This document shows positions 31,490 through 41,245 of a DNA stretch of 64,000 bases, piece by piece; the first letter of the stretch is position 1; the number at the start of each line of letters is the position of its first letter. The translations under genes and the position numbers were made by a program. The notes under the pieces were generated by a model. It was not told the DNA's origin, did not search any database, and saw nothing but the letters and a program-made list of their open reading frames with translations. This stretch comes from Rickettsia sp. Oklahoma-10 (GTDB lineage Bacteria > Pseudomonadota > Alphaproteobacteria > Rickettsiales > Rickettsiaceae): NCBI RefSeq assembly GCF_039954865.1, contig NZ_CP157197.1, positions 79,501-143,500 of the forward strand, read 5' to 3'.

Positions 31490-32361
31490 TCCTGGTAAAT
31501 AATAAAGTAGTTGGAATAAAAATAAATTAAATTTACATCTAAGATTGAGACTACTTAACATCAAATACTTATTATTTTAAACGCCTGTCAAAAAGAGTAT
31601 GCGTAATACTACTTATTGAAAGAAATAAAGTATAATATCACTAAAAGTTTTTGCTTTTGATCTCCTGAAGCCCTTCGGTTATTTATCATGCTGTGTATAA
31701 AAATTCATTTATCCTTTAGTAAAATAATAAACTATAAAGAATATAGAAGCTAAGCCACCAACGTTATTCCTGCTTTTGCAGGAATACATAAAAGCTATAG
31801 CAAGAAAATATGCATTTCAAGAAAATGCAACCAGTTTTCAAATCACTGAAAGTTATATATTTATATACTTACAATGATATTCCTTACACAAGGATATCAG
31901 ATATTTATTGGAATTGTGAGATTATATAGGCAAAATTTAGATATAACTTCAGAATATTATGGATTATATATCAATAGCAACTTTATTCTCGATCATGGGC
32001 TTTACAAGCAGTGATCGCTTTTAAAAATGCGGTATTAAAAATTACTTCTATTTTGAAATTATAGTTATAATACTATTCTTACTAGGAAATAGCATACTAA
32101 TTGTATATAATATAGTTACTCTATTATGATCTCTTGATATGATATATCCGATAAACATCTTATTGCTAATGCGTTTAGAAGCTATTCCGGAAACGACACA
32201 GCACATATGACAACTATTTTACTACGGCTAGATTGATTTTAACGGCATTTGGTCTACAATTGTAGACTTGTTTATAACAGTATTTTGTATCCCACGTAGT
32301 ATTACTAAATATGAGTTTACGCTATTTGGGTTAGTAAAATTTCCAGTGAGGGAAAAATAAA
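31490..32361. other. Mostly non-coding stretch upstream of lolC/E
   Basis: Besides the palindrome at 31765, the + strand at 32155-32360 gives a readable tail (LDFNGIWSTIVDLFITVFCI, then PRSITKYEFTLFGLVKFP and a stop) after frame changes. It may be the end of a decayed membrane protein, but I do not recognise the family. The rest is featureless. Confidence 0.35.
31765..31786. repeat. Short palindrome, perfect copy
   Basis: TATTCCTGC and GCAGGAATA flank a TTTT loop, the cleanest copy of the short motif in this window. Confidence 0.7.
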
Positions 32362-32363
32362 AA

Positions 32364-33611
32364 ATGACTAATCAAGCTTTTATATTCAAAATAGCGTTCA
32401 GATATTTTAGAGCTAAGAAAAACGAAAAGTTTGTTTCTATTATTTCTGCCTTTTCTTTAGTGGGTGTCATGATCGGCGTTGCAGCATTAATAGTCGTTAT
32501 GTCAGTTATGAATGGTTTTCACATAGAGCTTACTAAAAATATTATTGGGTTAAATGGAGATATAGTAATAAATCCGCAAGCCGGTAGCATTGATAACTAT
32601 GAAGAGATTAAGGCTAAACTCCTAAAACAAGATTATATAAAACATGTAACATTTATTGCTCACGGTCAAGCTTTAGCTCTTGGTAAAAATAATAATAGCG
32701 GTGTACTTATTAAAGGTATTCATTTAAAGGATCTCAGTTTAAGAAATGAAATTTTTAAAAATGTGAATTTTGGTAGTTTTGATAATTTTCACAGCACAAA
32801 CGTAATAGCACTCGGAGGAGAATTAGCAAGTAATTTAGGTGTAACTGTTGGAGATAAGATCAGATTAATTTCACCAAATTCAGTTGCTACTGCCTTTGGC
32901 AGTATACCAAGGTCAAAAGAATTTAAAATTATAGCAATTTTCAATAGTGGTATGTATGATTATGATTCAGCAACGATATTAATGCCGCTTACCGCAGCAC
33001 AAAAATTTTTATCTCTTGGCAATGATATTAATTTAATCGAAATTAATAGTTTAGATCCTGATAAAGCTCTTTCATATTCATATAAATTGCAAATATTATT
33101 AGGAGCAATGTTAAGAGTAACTAGTTGGCAAACATTAAATGCGCCATTTTTAAGTGCCCTTACCGTTGAGCGTACAGCTATGTTTACTATTCTTTCTTTA
33201 ATTATTACGGTTGCCGCATTTAATATTATTTCAAGCTTATTTATGCTCGTTAAAGATAAAACTTCAGATATTGCAATTCTTAGGACCATGGGAGCAAGTA
33301 CAAAGCAAATAATGCTTATTTTTATCTACAATGGAATGTTTATAGGATTGCTTGGCACAACACTAGGCATAATCCTTGGTGTTACCTTCTCTTATAATAT
33401 TCAAACTATCAAGAATTATTTGGAGCGTATAACTGGTACTAAAATTTTCGAGGCAGCTATTTATTTTCTTTATAGTTTACCTTCAAAAGTAAGAGCTGAG
33501 GATATTATTTTAATTACCTCCTTATCTATAATATTGTGTTTTTTTGCAACAATTTATCCTTCTTATAGAGCATCAAAATTAAATCCAGTGGATGCCCTAA
33601 GATATGAATAA
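32364..33611 (+). CDS. lolC: Lipoprotein-releasing ABC permease LolC/E (LolF-like)
   Basis: The 415-residue protein has the LolCE layout: an N-terminal helix (FSLVGVMIGVAALIVVMSVM), a long periplasmic domain (about residues 50-270), then three C-terminal helices of the FtsX/MacB permease type (TILSLIITVAAFNIISSLFM and others). It starts FKIAFRYFRAKKNEKFVS, typical of the family. With LolD it would extract lipoproteins from the inner membrane. Only one permease gene is here, as in Alphaproteobacteria that use one protein for both subunits. LolD overlaps by 8 bases. Confidence 0.92.
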   Translation: MTNQAFIFKIAFRYFRAKKNEKFVSIISAFSLVGVMIGVAALIVVMSVMNGFHIELTKNIIGLNGDIVINPQAGSIDNYEEIKAKLLKQDYIKHVTFIAHGQALALGKNNNSGVLIKGIHLKDLSLRNEIFKNVNFGSFDNFHSTNVIALGGELASNLGVTVGDKIRLISPNSVATAFGSIPRSKEFKIIAIFNSGMYDYDSATILMPLTAAQKFLSLGNDINLIEINSLDPDKALSYSYKLQILLGAMLRVTSWQTLNAPFLSALTVERTAMFTILSLIITVAAFNIISSLFMLVKDKTSDIAILRTMGASTKQIMLIFIYNGMFIGLLGTTLGIILGVTFSYNIQTIKNYLERITGTKIFEAAIYFLYSLPSKVRAEDIILITSLSIILCFFATIYPSYRASKLNPVDALRYE

Positions 33612-34269
33612 TAAAGTTCTTATTCTAAAAAATATCTCAAAACATTACAGCCAAGGCAAAACTATTGTTAGAGTATTAGATGATCTTAATTTAACAGTTA
33701 GTGAAGGGGAATTAATCGCTATAATAGGTACTTCAGGTAGTGGCAAATCAACTTTACTACATATTGCCGGCTTGCTTGATAAACCTACAAACGGTCAAGT
33801 CATCATACAAAATAGCAAGTATACGAAAAATCACCTAATTCGTCTTCATTATTTAGGTTTTATCTATCAACAACATCACTTACTTAAAGATTTTACTGCC
33901 CTTGAAAATGTCATTATGCCAAGACTTATTAGCGGTCTTGATCAAAAAGAAGCAGTACAAGATGCAACAAAGGTATTAGATGATTTAGGACTTGGGAAAA
34001 AACTCTATAATATGCCTGGAGAATTGTCAGGAGGAGAACAACAGCGTATTAGCATAGCTCGGAGCTTAATTAACAAGCCAAAAATTATTTTAGCAGATGA
34101 GCCGACTGGTAATTTAGACCCCAAAACCACAAATGAAGTATTTAATTTATTTTTAAAAGTAGCGAGAGAACAAAATACTGCAGTTATTATGGTAACACAT
34201 AACCATGAGTTAGCACATAAAATGGATAAATTATATAAGCTAAAGCACGGATTATTAAATATAGCTTGA
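33604..34269 (+). CDS. lolD: Lipoprotein-releasing ABC ATPase LolD
   Basis: The 221-residue ATPase partners the permease upstream. It has Walker A IGTSGSGKSTLL (residues about 40-51), Q-loop QQHHLLKDFTALEN, signature LSGGEQQRISIARSL and Walker B ILADEPTGNLD. This is the LolD/MacB-type family of short ATPases. Overlap with lolC indicates one operon. The ulp1-like gene starts 57 bases downstream on the same strand, with no terminator seen between. Confidence 0.95.
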   Translation: MNNKVLILKNISKHYSQGKTIVRVLDDLNLTVSEGELIAIIGTSGSGKSTLLHIAGLLDKPTNGQVIIQNSKYTKNHLIRLHYLGFIYQQHHLLKDFTALENVIMPRLISGLDQKEAVQDATKVLDDLGLGKKLYNMPGELSGGEQQRISIARSLINKPKIILADEPTGNLDPKTTNEVFNLFLKVAREQNTAVIMVTHNHELAHKMDKLYKLKHGLLNIA

Positions 34270-34326
34270 TTTAAAGCTCAAAAATTCTAATAATTATGTA
34301 ATATTCTTTAATAAAGGTTAGTAATA

Positions 34327-36207
34327 ATGGCTGAGCCTATTATATTTACTCTTTTACTTGGCAATAAAGATCGGATATTAGAGAGAATAAACAATCAGAA
34401 CCCACTGAATAAACTACCTATTATCCCGCTACAAGTTAATAAAGAAGTACATATATCCGATAAAGAACGTATTTTTTCAGAGATCTTAGAACAATCCCAC
34501 AAAGAGGGCAAAATACCGATTTTTAACATTCAACTTAATAATAATGTAAGATCAATTTTTCAGGTACAAGATTTAATTAATGCACAAAATCTAAATATAA
34601 AAACTACTATTACTTTTGATCAATATAACTCATTAACTCAAAATCCTGAACTAAAAGCTTACTGGAAGCAAATTATGGAACAAGTTGATCATGTTTTTTT
34701 TGTCAATGAAGCGGATCAAAATTTAGCTATAAATGAAAATATTATAAATAAAGATAAAACCACTACAATTAAAGATACAAATATAGATTTAACATCGGTT
34801 TTTAATAATCTTATATATAATCAAGAAATTGACCAATTACTCTCTGAGACAATACCTGATAAAGCAAAATTAGATAAAATAATAAAAAATACTAAAAATC
34901 AAGGTGGTAGAGTAATTATAGAAGCTTGGCCTATTTCTGAAGACGAAGCAATAAACCTTATAACTGCTAAATTCGGTATTACCTCTGAAGATCAAATTTA
35001 CGGACTAAAGCTTGAAATTAATGAAATCTTAAAAGATCAAAACAATGCTGCCGAAAATTTAAAAAAATATGTATCACAAATATCTCAACAATTTCAAAAA
35101 GATTTAGGTAGATCTGAAATAAATCCTATTGATTTTAATTTTAATATAGAAAAAATTATAAAAAATGGACCTGAGTATATAAAAAAAGAACACTTAACGT
35201 CATATCAACCTCCAAAAGAAAATCAAACGGAATCGCAAGGTTTGTTTAGAAGAATTTTTAACTATTTTAAAGATATAGTAATTAGTATTCTTTGCAAGAA
35301 AGAAAAACCTCAAACTCTAGTAACTTCAACCCTGCAACAAAAACTAATAGTAACACAAGAATTGCAAGCTGTTGCACCTTCTATAATTCAACTGGAGCAA
35401 CAAGCTGCCGTTAGTAATACAAAAACATGGGCAGAATTAGGCATCACACAAAAAGTGTACGAGGAATCTCTGCAAGCAAAAAAGCAATTTTCTACACTGG
35501 TAGCAGAACAAAAAATACAAATACCTGAAAAAAAATCATCACCGATTATAAATACTGAAGCTCAAGTTGGTATTTCTAATATAGAAAATATAAAAAAACC
35601 TAATTATTTATACACTGAAGATGATATAAAAAATATATTAGAAGCAAATATAGATCAGAATAAATTCTCTATATTCCATCATGCCTCTTTAGAAGAACCG
35701 GCACTATTAAAAGATACTTTTCGTGCTGCACTTGAGGGTCTAATTGTAGATAATAAAAAGCCAATTATACCACTCAATACAGGACACAATCACTGGCTAT
35801 TCATGATGGCTAGTAAAGATGATAAAGGTAATATAACCTTTATCTATAATGACCCTACCGGTCAGCCATTGGAAACTCGCCCAAGAGTGGTAGAATATAT
35901 TAACGAAGTTTATTCCGATGTAAAAATAATAGATTTAAAAACAAAACAACAAGAAAATGCATACGATTGTGGAGTTTTCGTATGCAATAGTGCGATAAAC
36001 CTATCTAAAGGGCAGAACATTCTAACTACTTTAGAATCTAAAGGACAAAGTATAAATTTAAGGGAGACTCAAGCTAATACATTATTAACACAACAACAAG
36101 CAAAGGCAATTAGACAAGCATTAAAAACAAATATAGGACAACAACTAAGTAATAAATTTCATAAGATGGTTAGTCAAAAAACGAATGATCAATCTAGACA
36201 ACTCTAA
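34327..36207 (+). CDS. CE-clan (Ulp1-like) cysteine protease domain protein, candidate effector
   Basis: The 626-residue product has no detectable signal peptide or clear membrane helix. Residues about 440-570 hold a Ulp1/CE-clan-like domain. His489 in GHNHW, Asp509 in YNDPTG, Gln542 in KTKQQEN and Cys548 in YDCGVFVC occur in the order and spacing of Ulp1, YopJ-like and ChlaDub proteases (H, D/N, Q, C). The first 440 residues are helical, polar and rich in Q, N and K, with no family I recognise. Known CE-clan bacterial enzymes are deubiquitinases, deSUMOylases or acetyltransferases sent into the host. RickCE of R. bellii is a known rickettsial example. Whether this is its ortholog, or secreted by T4SS, is inference. 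Confidence 0.8.
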   Translation: MAEPIIFTLLLGNKDRILERINNQNPLNKLPIIPLQVNKEVHISDKERIFSEILEQSHKEGKIPIFNIQLNNNVRSIFQVQDLINAQNLNIKTTITFDQYNSLTQNPELKAYWKQIMEQVDHVFFVNEADQNLAINENIINKDKTTTIKDTNIDLTSVFNNLIYNQEIDQLLSETIPDKAKLDKIIKNTKNQGGRVIIEAWPISEDEAINLITAKFGITSEDQIYGLKLEINEILKDQNNAAENLKKYVSQISQQFQKDLGRSEINPIDFNFNIEKIIKNGPEYIKKEHLTSYQPPKENQTESQGLFRRIFNYFKDIVISILCKKEKPQTLVTSTLQQKLIVTQELQAVAPSIIQLEQQAAVSNTKTWAELGITQKVYEESLQAKKQFSTLVAEQKIQIPEKKSSPIINTEAQVGISNIENIKKPNYLYTEDDIKNILEANIDQNKFSIFHHASLEEPALLKDTFRAALEGLIVDNKKPIIPLNTGHNHWLFMMASKDDKGNITFIYNDPTGQPLETRPRVVEYINEVYSDVKIIDLKTKQQENAYDCGVFVCNSAINLSKGQNILTTLESKGQSINLRETQANTLLTQQQAKAIRQALKTNIGQQLSNKFHKMVSQKTNDQSRQL

Positions 36208-36281
36208 TAATAAAAAAACATTAGGCAAAATTTCTAATTACTAATATAATTATTCATAGTTAATTTATACTTTAACAAAGA

Positions 36282-37556
36282 ATGACTACAATACTTGTGA
36301 TTGTTATTATAATAATGATTGCTTTATCTGCTTTATTTGCTGCCACCGAAACTGCTATTACTGCCTCTTCTCCCGGTAAGATTCATAAGCTTAAAATCGC
36401 TGGTAATAAGCGTGCTAAAACAGTTTTAGAGGTTCTTAAGAAAAAAGAAAAAGTCATAGGAACTTTATTAATTGGTAATAGCTTAATCAATACTGTTTGT
36501 ACCACTATTGCAACTACTCTCCTTATTAGCTTACTTGGAGATAATGGACCTATAGTTGCTTCTGGTGTTATGGCTTTTATAATTATTGTTTTTGCTGAAG
36601 TAGTACCGAAAGCAATAGCTGTTGCTAATGCTGAACAATTAGCATTAAAAATGGCTTCAACTATAATAATTTTTTTAAAGCTTTTCAAACCTATTAATAT
36701 TGCTCTTGATTATATTACAAAAATATTTTGCTTTATATTTCGTATTAACTTAAAACCTCAAATCTCAGGCACTGAGGAAGTAAGGGGCGTAATTGAGCAT
36801 TACCATCAAGAAGGCGGGGTTTATAAATCTGATCGTAATATGCTCGGCGGAATATTAGATATACGTAATATGACGGTATCGGAAATTATGACTCACAGGA
36901 GTAGTATTATAGCCCTTAATATCGATCTACCTCATGAAATAATAATTAAAACTTTATTATCAGGTGCTCATACACGTATACCTTTATGGCAAGATAATAG
37001 AGATAATATAATAGGGATTCTTAATTTAAAAGATTTGCTTAAAGCATTATATGAAAATAATAATGATATAAAAAAAGTTGATATTAATAAACTTCTAACC
37101 CCACCTTGGTTTATCCCTGAAAATGCACTTGTAGTAGACCAGTTACATGCATTTAGAGAACGTAATAATCATTTTGCTTGTGTTGTAGATGAATATGGTA
37201 CTCTACTAGGTATTATTACTCTTGAAGACATTATAGAAGAAATCGTAGGACCTATTACTGATGAACATGATAGGCTTAATAATGAAATTATTAAAAAGTC
37301 TAATACTGAGTTCATTATAAAAGGAACTACGACTATTAGAGATATTAACCGAGAACTTGATTGGAATTTATCGGATGAGGATGTAAACACTATAGCAGGA
37401 TTAATAATCCATAAAATTGCTAGGATTCCAAATCAAGGAGAAGTAATTAAAATATTTAATTTAAAGGTAATTATTTTAAAGAAAATTGCCAATAAGATTG
37501 ATAGGGTAAAAATTACCGTATTACCTAATACTGAGGACACCATAAGCAGTGAGTGA
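36282..37556 (+). CDS. CNNM/CorC-HlyC family membrane protein
   Basis: This 424-residue membrane protein has an N-terminal CNNM/DUF21 domain with about four helices (residues 1-150: ALFAATETAITASSPGK, VLKKKEKVIGTLLIGNSLIN). Two CBS domains (about 190-315, with MTHRSSIIAL and FACVVDEYGTLLGIITLEDI) and a CorC/HlyC C-terminal domain follow. Family members export Mg2+ or Co2+, and CorC-type proteins are annotated as hemolysin-like. The ccmF GTG start overlaps its stop by 8 bases, so the two are translationally coupled. Confidence 0.9.
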   Translation: MTTILVIVIIIMIALSALFAATETAITASSPGKIHKLKIAGNKRAKTVLEVLKKKEKVIGTLLIGNSLINTVCTTIATTLLISLLGDNGPIVASGVMAFIIIVFAEVVPKAIAVANAEQLALKMASTIIIFLKLFKPINIALDYITKIFCFIFRINLKPQISGTEEVRGVIEHYHQEGGVYKSDRNMLGGILDIRNMTVSEIMTHRSSIIALNIDLPHEIIIKTLLSGAHTRIPLWQDNRDNIIGILNLKDLLKALYENNNDIKKVDINKLLTPPWFIPENALVVDQLHAFRERNNHFACVVDEYGTLLGIITLEDIIEEIVGPITDEHDRLNNEIIKKSNTEFIIKGTTTIRDINRELDWNLSDEDVNTIAGLIIHKIARIPNQGEVIKIFNLKVIILKKIANKIDRVKITVLPNTEDTISSE

Positions 37557-39537
37557 AATCGGTAATTTTTTACTGCTAGCTACAATGTGCTTAAGTGGTG
37601 TATCAGTTGTCATACCGTGGCTCGACCACAGTATACAGAAAAAAATCAAAAAAGAGTGGATTCCACGATTTAATCTTGGGGTGACCACCATACTTCCTTT
37701 CTACATAGCTGCCTTATGTACGTTATTTGCTTTTTATACCCTAGTCTACGCTTTTATTATCTCTGACTTTTCACTACAAAATGTTTTCTTAAATTCTAGT
37801 ACCTTAAAGCCGTTAATATACAAAATAGCCGGTAGTTGGGCAAGTCACGAAGGGTCGATGTTATTATGGTTTTCCTTATTACAAATCATTAGCTGTTGTT
37901 ATATATTTTTACTTAAAGATAATTGGCTTAAATTTTTATCTATTATTATATTATCAGCTATACAATTATTTTTTAGTAGCTTTATTTATTTTACCTCAAA
38001 TCCTTTTAACGTTTTTTCATTTAGAGCTAAAGAGGGACTTGGGCTAAACCCAATGCTACAAGATATTGCTCTTAGCATTCATCCACCATTACTTTATCTC
38101 GGCTATGTTAGTTACGTAGTGCCTTTTACTATTGCTACCGCAATGTTGCTTACTCCTGTCATACTACAACTTGATCGCGGTATCAAAAAAAAAATTAATA
38201 ATATGGATACCGTGGTCAAGACATGCTATTACATAAATTATAGTACTTTATGTCTTCTTAAAAGATTTGCGGGCTGTGGTATTTTATTTACTACTATCGG
38301 AATTAGTCTTGGTTCTTGGTGGGCATATAGAGAACTTGGATGGGGTGGATTTTGGTTTTTTGACCCAGTAGAAAATATTTCGTTATTTCCTTGGTTATCT
38401 GGAATAATACTATATCATTCTATAATTGTAACAGTAAAAACTGACCGTATGCAAAGTTGGATGATAATTTTATCAATCGTTACTTTCTTATTGGTAATAT
38501 TTAGCACCTTTTTAGTACGTTCTGGTTTTGTTACCTCAATTCACGCTTTTACATTCTCATCTGAGAGAGGACTATACCTACTTGGGATATTTTTAATTTT
38601 GAGTATTGGAAGTATAGGGTTATATAGTGTTACCCCGCGACTTGATCATAGCATCAAAAAAAAAATTAATAATGTGTATACTGGAGTCAAGACACGGTAT
38701 GATAAAATACTCGGCATACTCTTAGGCAATATATTTTTCCTACTTAGCCTTATTGTGCTAATAACTGCCACACTTTATCCACCAATTTACTCTTTATTCA
38801 ACGATAAACCTATTATTATTAGTAAAACATTTTTTATTAATAATTTTATTATATTCGTTATTCCTATTCTTTGTATCATAGGATTATTTACTACTAGAAG
38901 CTCTATTAAAAAACATATTATAATTCTAATATTATCCCTAATAATTACTTATTTAATATCATCAAAAATAACATTTAGTGTTATATCAATTTTAACTATA
39001 ATTACATCTATATTTCTAATGCTTCATAATGTTCATCACCTTTTGATTAAAACTAATTATTTTAGAAATAGACTTAAAGCAAGTAACGCTAGTATGATCC
39101 TTGGGCATTTTGGTTTTGCACTGATTAGCTTTAGTATAACTATGAATTCATTATTACAAAGTGAAATGGATTTTACTGGAGAGGTAGGAACAAATAAAAC
39201 ATTTAATAAATTTAAAGTAACATTGCAAAATATTAAATTTGCTCAAGGTAAAAATTATTATAGACAAATTGCTGAATTTTGGGTTGAGGATAATAGCCGT
39301 AATATAACTATATTAAAGCCGGAAAATAGGCTTTATATAGTTGAAAATAGTTTATCACAAGAAAGCTATATATACTCTTATTTATCATATGATCTTTACG
39401 CGATTTTAAGCAAAATAGACGGTGATATAATTCATGCTAAAATATATTACAAGCCAATGATGAGCTTTATTTGGCTTGGAATTATTCTTACCGCTTCCGG
39501 CTTTTTTATTGCACTAATCAGAAAAAATTCTAGTTAA
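37549..39537 (+). CDS. ccmF: Cytochrome c biogenesis protein CcmF, with three inserted repeats
   Basis: CcmF attaches heme to apocytochrome c in System I. The 662-residue membrane protein has the WWD-type signature WGGFWFFDPVENISLFPWL (usual form WGGWWFWDPVEN, so one Trp is Phe) and GSWASHEGSMLLWFSLLQII, with many helices. It starts at a GTG 8 bases inside the upstream gene. Three stretches that do not belong to the family are encoded by palindromic elements, at residues about 21-47, 203-228 and 360-386, each in a loop. Without them length is about 585, nearer to a compact CcmF. No other ccm gene is in the window. Confidence 0.9.
   Translation: MSEIGNFLLLATMCLSGVSVVIPWLDHSIQKKIKKEWIPRFNLGVTTILPFYIAALCTLFAFYTLVYAFIISDFSLQNVFLNSSTLKPLIYKIAGSWASHEGSMLLWFSLLQIISCCYIFLLKDNWLKFLSIIILSAIQLFFSSFIYFTSNPFNVFSFRAKEGLGLNPMLQDIALSIHPPLLYLGYVSYVVPFTIATAMLLTPVILQLDRGIKKKINNMDTVVKTCYYINYSTLCLLKRFAGCGILFTTIGISLGSWWAYRELGWGGFWFFDPVENISLFPWLSGIILYHSIIVTVKTDRMQSWMIILSIVTFLLVIFSTFLVRSGFVTSIHAFTFSSERGLYLLGIFLILSIGSIGLYSVTPRLDHSIKKKINNVYTGVKTRYDKILGILLGNIFFLLSLIVLITATLYPPIYSLFNDKPIIISKTFFINNFIIFVIPILCIIGLFTTRSSIKKHIIILILSLIITYLISSKITFSVISILTIITSIFLMLHNVHHLLIKTNYFRNRLKASNASMILGHFGFALISFSITMNSLLQSEMDFTGEVGTNKTFNKFKVTLQNIKFAQGKNYYRQIAEFWVEDNSRNITILKPENRLYIVENSLSQESYIYSYLSYDLYAILSKIDGDIIHAKIYYKPMMSFIWLGIILTASGFFIALIRKNSS
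37609..37688. repeat. Rickettsia palindromic element 1 in ccmF
   Basis: Begins TGTCATACCGTGGCTCGACC and runs through GTATACAG and GAGTGGATTCC. It is read in frame as about 27 codons (VIPWLDHSIQKKIKKEW and neighbours). Confidence 0.8.
38157..38233. repeat. Rickettsia palindromic element 2 in ccmF
   Basis: Shares ATCAAAAAAAAAATTAATAA with element 3 in the same gene. ATGGATACCGTGGTCAAG forms the right arm. Read in frame as residues like LDRGIKKKINNMDTVVK. Confidence 0.85.
38628..38705. repeat. Rickettsia palindromic element 3 in ccmF
   Basis: Closely related to element 2 (same poly-A core; LDHSIKKKINNVYTGVK in the protein). Starts TGTTACCCCGCGACTTGATC and ends near ACACGGTATGATA. Confidence 0.85.
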
Positions 39538-39544
39538 TGTAAAC

Positions 39545-40920
39545 ATTTAATTTAAACCATGAAATTTAAACTTTTAAATTTTAGTACTATTTGGATGATC
39601 AACTCTAAATTTTTCTATCTGATTATTATGGAATTTTTTATAACAAAATATTCTTAGGTGAAATACAGTTAGGTTTAGCAGCTGCAATATACATATTGCT
39701 TATTTCATACACATTCTGCATATTTTCTCTATAGTTATTCCAATATATTTTGCAGCAGTAACATAAGCATCTACTGCCTCTTAATTTTATACTAGTGTAT
39801 TCCCTTCAACAGCAAATGCTTTTGTCAAATCTATATCCGTTGAATAATAACCTCTTTATTATGTCTAATTGAATCGCTAGGAAAAATTGTCTTAGACTTT
39901 ATTACTCATTTTCAGTAACTTAAATTTATTCTTTTGATCGTTTTTATCAAACCACATTACTAATTTTATTTTTTTGAGTTATATAAATCGGAAGAATTAT
40001 CATATTATATTAATAAATTTACTCTAAAATTTTATGTATCCATATATCGTATTTTTTGTAATTATCTCAATATTTATCCGTTATAGTTTTAGCATTTCTA
40101 AAAATCCTCCTTTACTAAACTTTTAGGTATAGAAATATATTCTTTATTTCCTTTATTCCCATTTATTTGTAATATTTTTTCAGCTATAACATAATGCATT
40201 TCAAATATTGGATTAACTTCATTAGGTTTAATATTATGGATCAAAGCAAATTTAGAAAGCTGATAAATATATCCATCTAGACTACTATTAAATTCTTTGA
40301 TTATTGAGTACTATCTTGTAATCTCTTAACACTAGGCTTTAATCCATATAATAACAGTTTTATATTTAGCTCTATCCTTAGAGGTTCCTATCTTTTCTTA
40401 TATTCCTCTAAGTTTAAATCTTATACTTGATTTAATATTTGTGTCCATTGTACTAAGAGAATCAGATAACCTCCAAATTCTTGAGTCAAAAAATTGACTA
40501 ATTCCAGCTCTTGGGAACAAACTGTATATTACCAATTAATAAAATCCTCTACTTTCTTATCCTTGACTATGTTCAAATTATCAAACACTAATAAACATTT
40601 ATCTTTATTTAGTAGTAGATAAGGAATAAAATCTTTCATCATCACTGTTGCCATATCTTGCTGAAATCACTTGTACTTTTATCTTGGGATTAATAGCTTT
40701 GATAATCTGAGTAATTGCTGCTCCTGTTTAGATTACAATTAATAAATAAATTATTGTTATCTTTATTTTTACAAGCATACATCCTAGCAAGCTGCATTTT
40801 ACCCATACCACTTACCTATACTACGCTAGACTGCTCATACTTTATTAAGATTTTGTTCTAGCACAACTAAATTAGATATTTGACCTTGAATAAATATACT
40901 TCTGCTTTGAGTGAGATTTA
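39545..40920 (-). pseudogene. NB-ARC ATPase with TPR repeats, remnant
   Basis: The - strand starts (around 40800-40815) with GMGKMQLARMYACKNKD, where NB-ARC ATPases have a GxGKTQLA P-loop followed by a similar patch. Then come a worn VFDNLN/NLN region near 40580 and a long C-terminal part with TPR-like fragments (for example EAVDAYVTAAKYIGI near 39760). Stops and frame changes are everywhere. NB-ARC-TPR proteins occur in several Rickettsia. This copy is dead. Confidence 0.6.
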
Positions 40921-40954
40921 CAGATATTCCATTGATTAAAACACAACCCCAGTT

Positions 40955-41120
40955 ATCATACCATGACTTGACCACAGTATCCATAAAAATAACTTAAAGC
41001 ATGTAGTATTTGAACTCAACCACGTCATCAAGTCATGGAATGTGACAAGGGTGGAATTGCTCCACGCAAGCAAACATTTTACAGGAATGAACATAAAACG
41101 ATGTCATACAACAACACCCC
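40955..41120. repeat. Intergenic Rickettsia palindromic element
   Basis: The stretch has the familiar ATCATACCATGACTTGACC and CAGTATCCAT arms on the left and a decayed right half (CAAGTCATGGAATGTGAC, then GGGTGGAATTGCTCCACGC). It lies between the NB-ARC remnant and the ompB terminator. Confidence 0.65.
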
Positions 41121-41180
41121 TTCAGGGATACAAGCAATCACTAGAAATTCTTATAAGAATAAACAAAAATTGGAATATAG

Positions 41181-41216
41181 AATAAAACCCCCTTTTTTCA
41201 AAGAGGGCTTTTTTCT
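41181..41216 (-). terminator. Intrinsic terminator of ompB
   Basis: On the - strand an 8-bp stem CCCTCTTT / AAAGGGGG with a GAAA loop (hairpin at 41188-41207) is followed by TTTT. On the + strand a T run follows as well, so it works in both directions. It lies about 39 bases beyond the ompB stop. Confidence 0.85.
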
Positions 41217-41245
41217 TAAGATAAGTTATAAACTTACAGAAGTAA

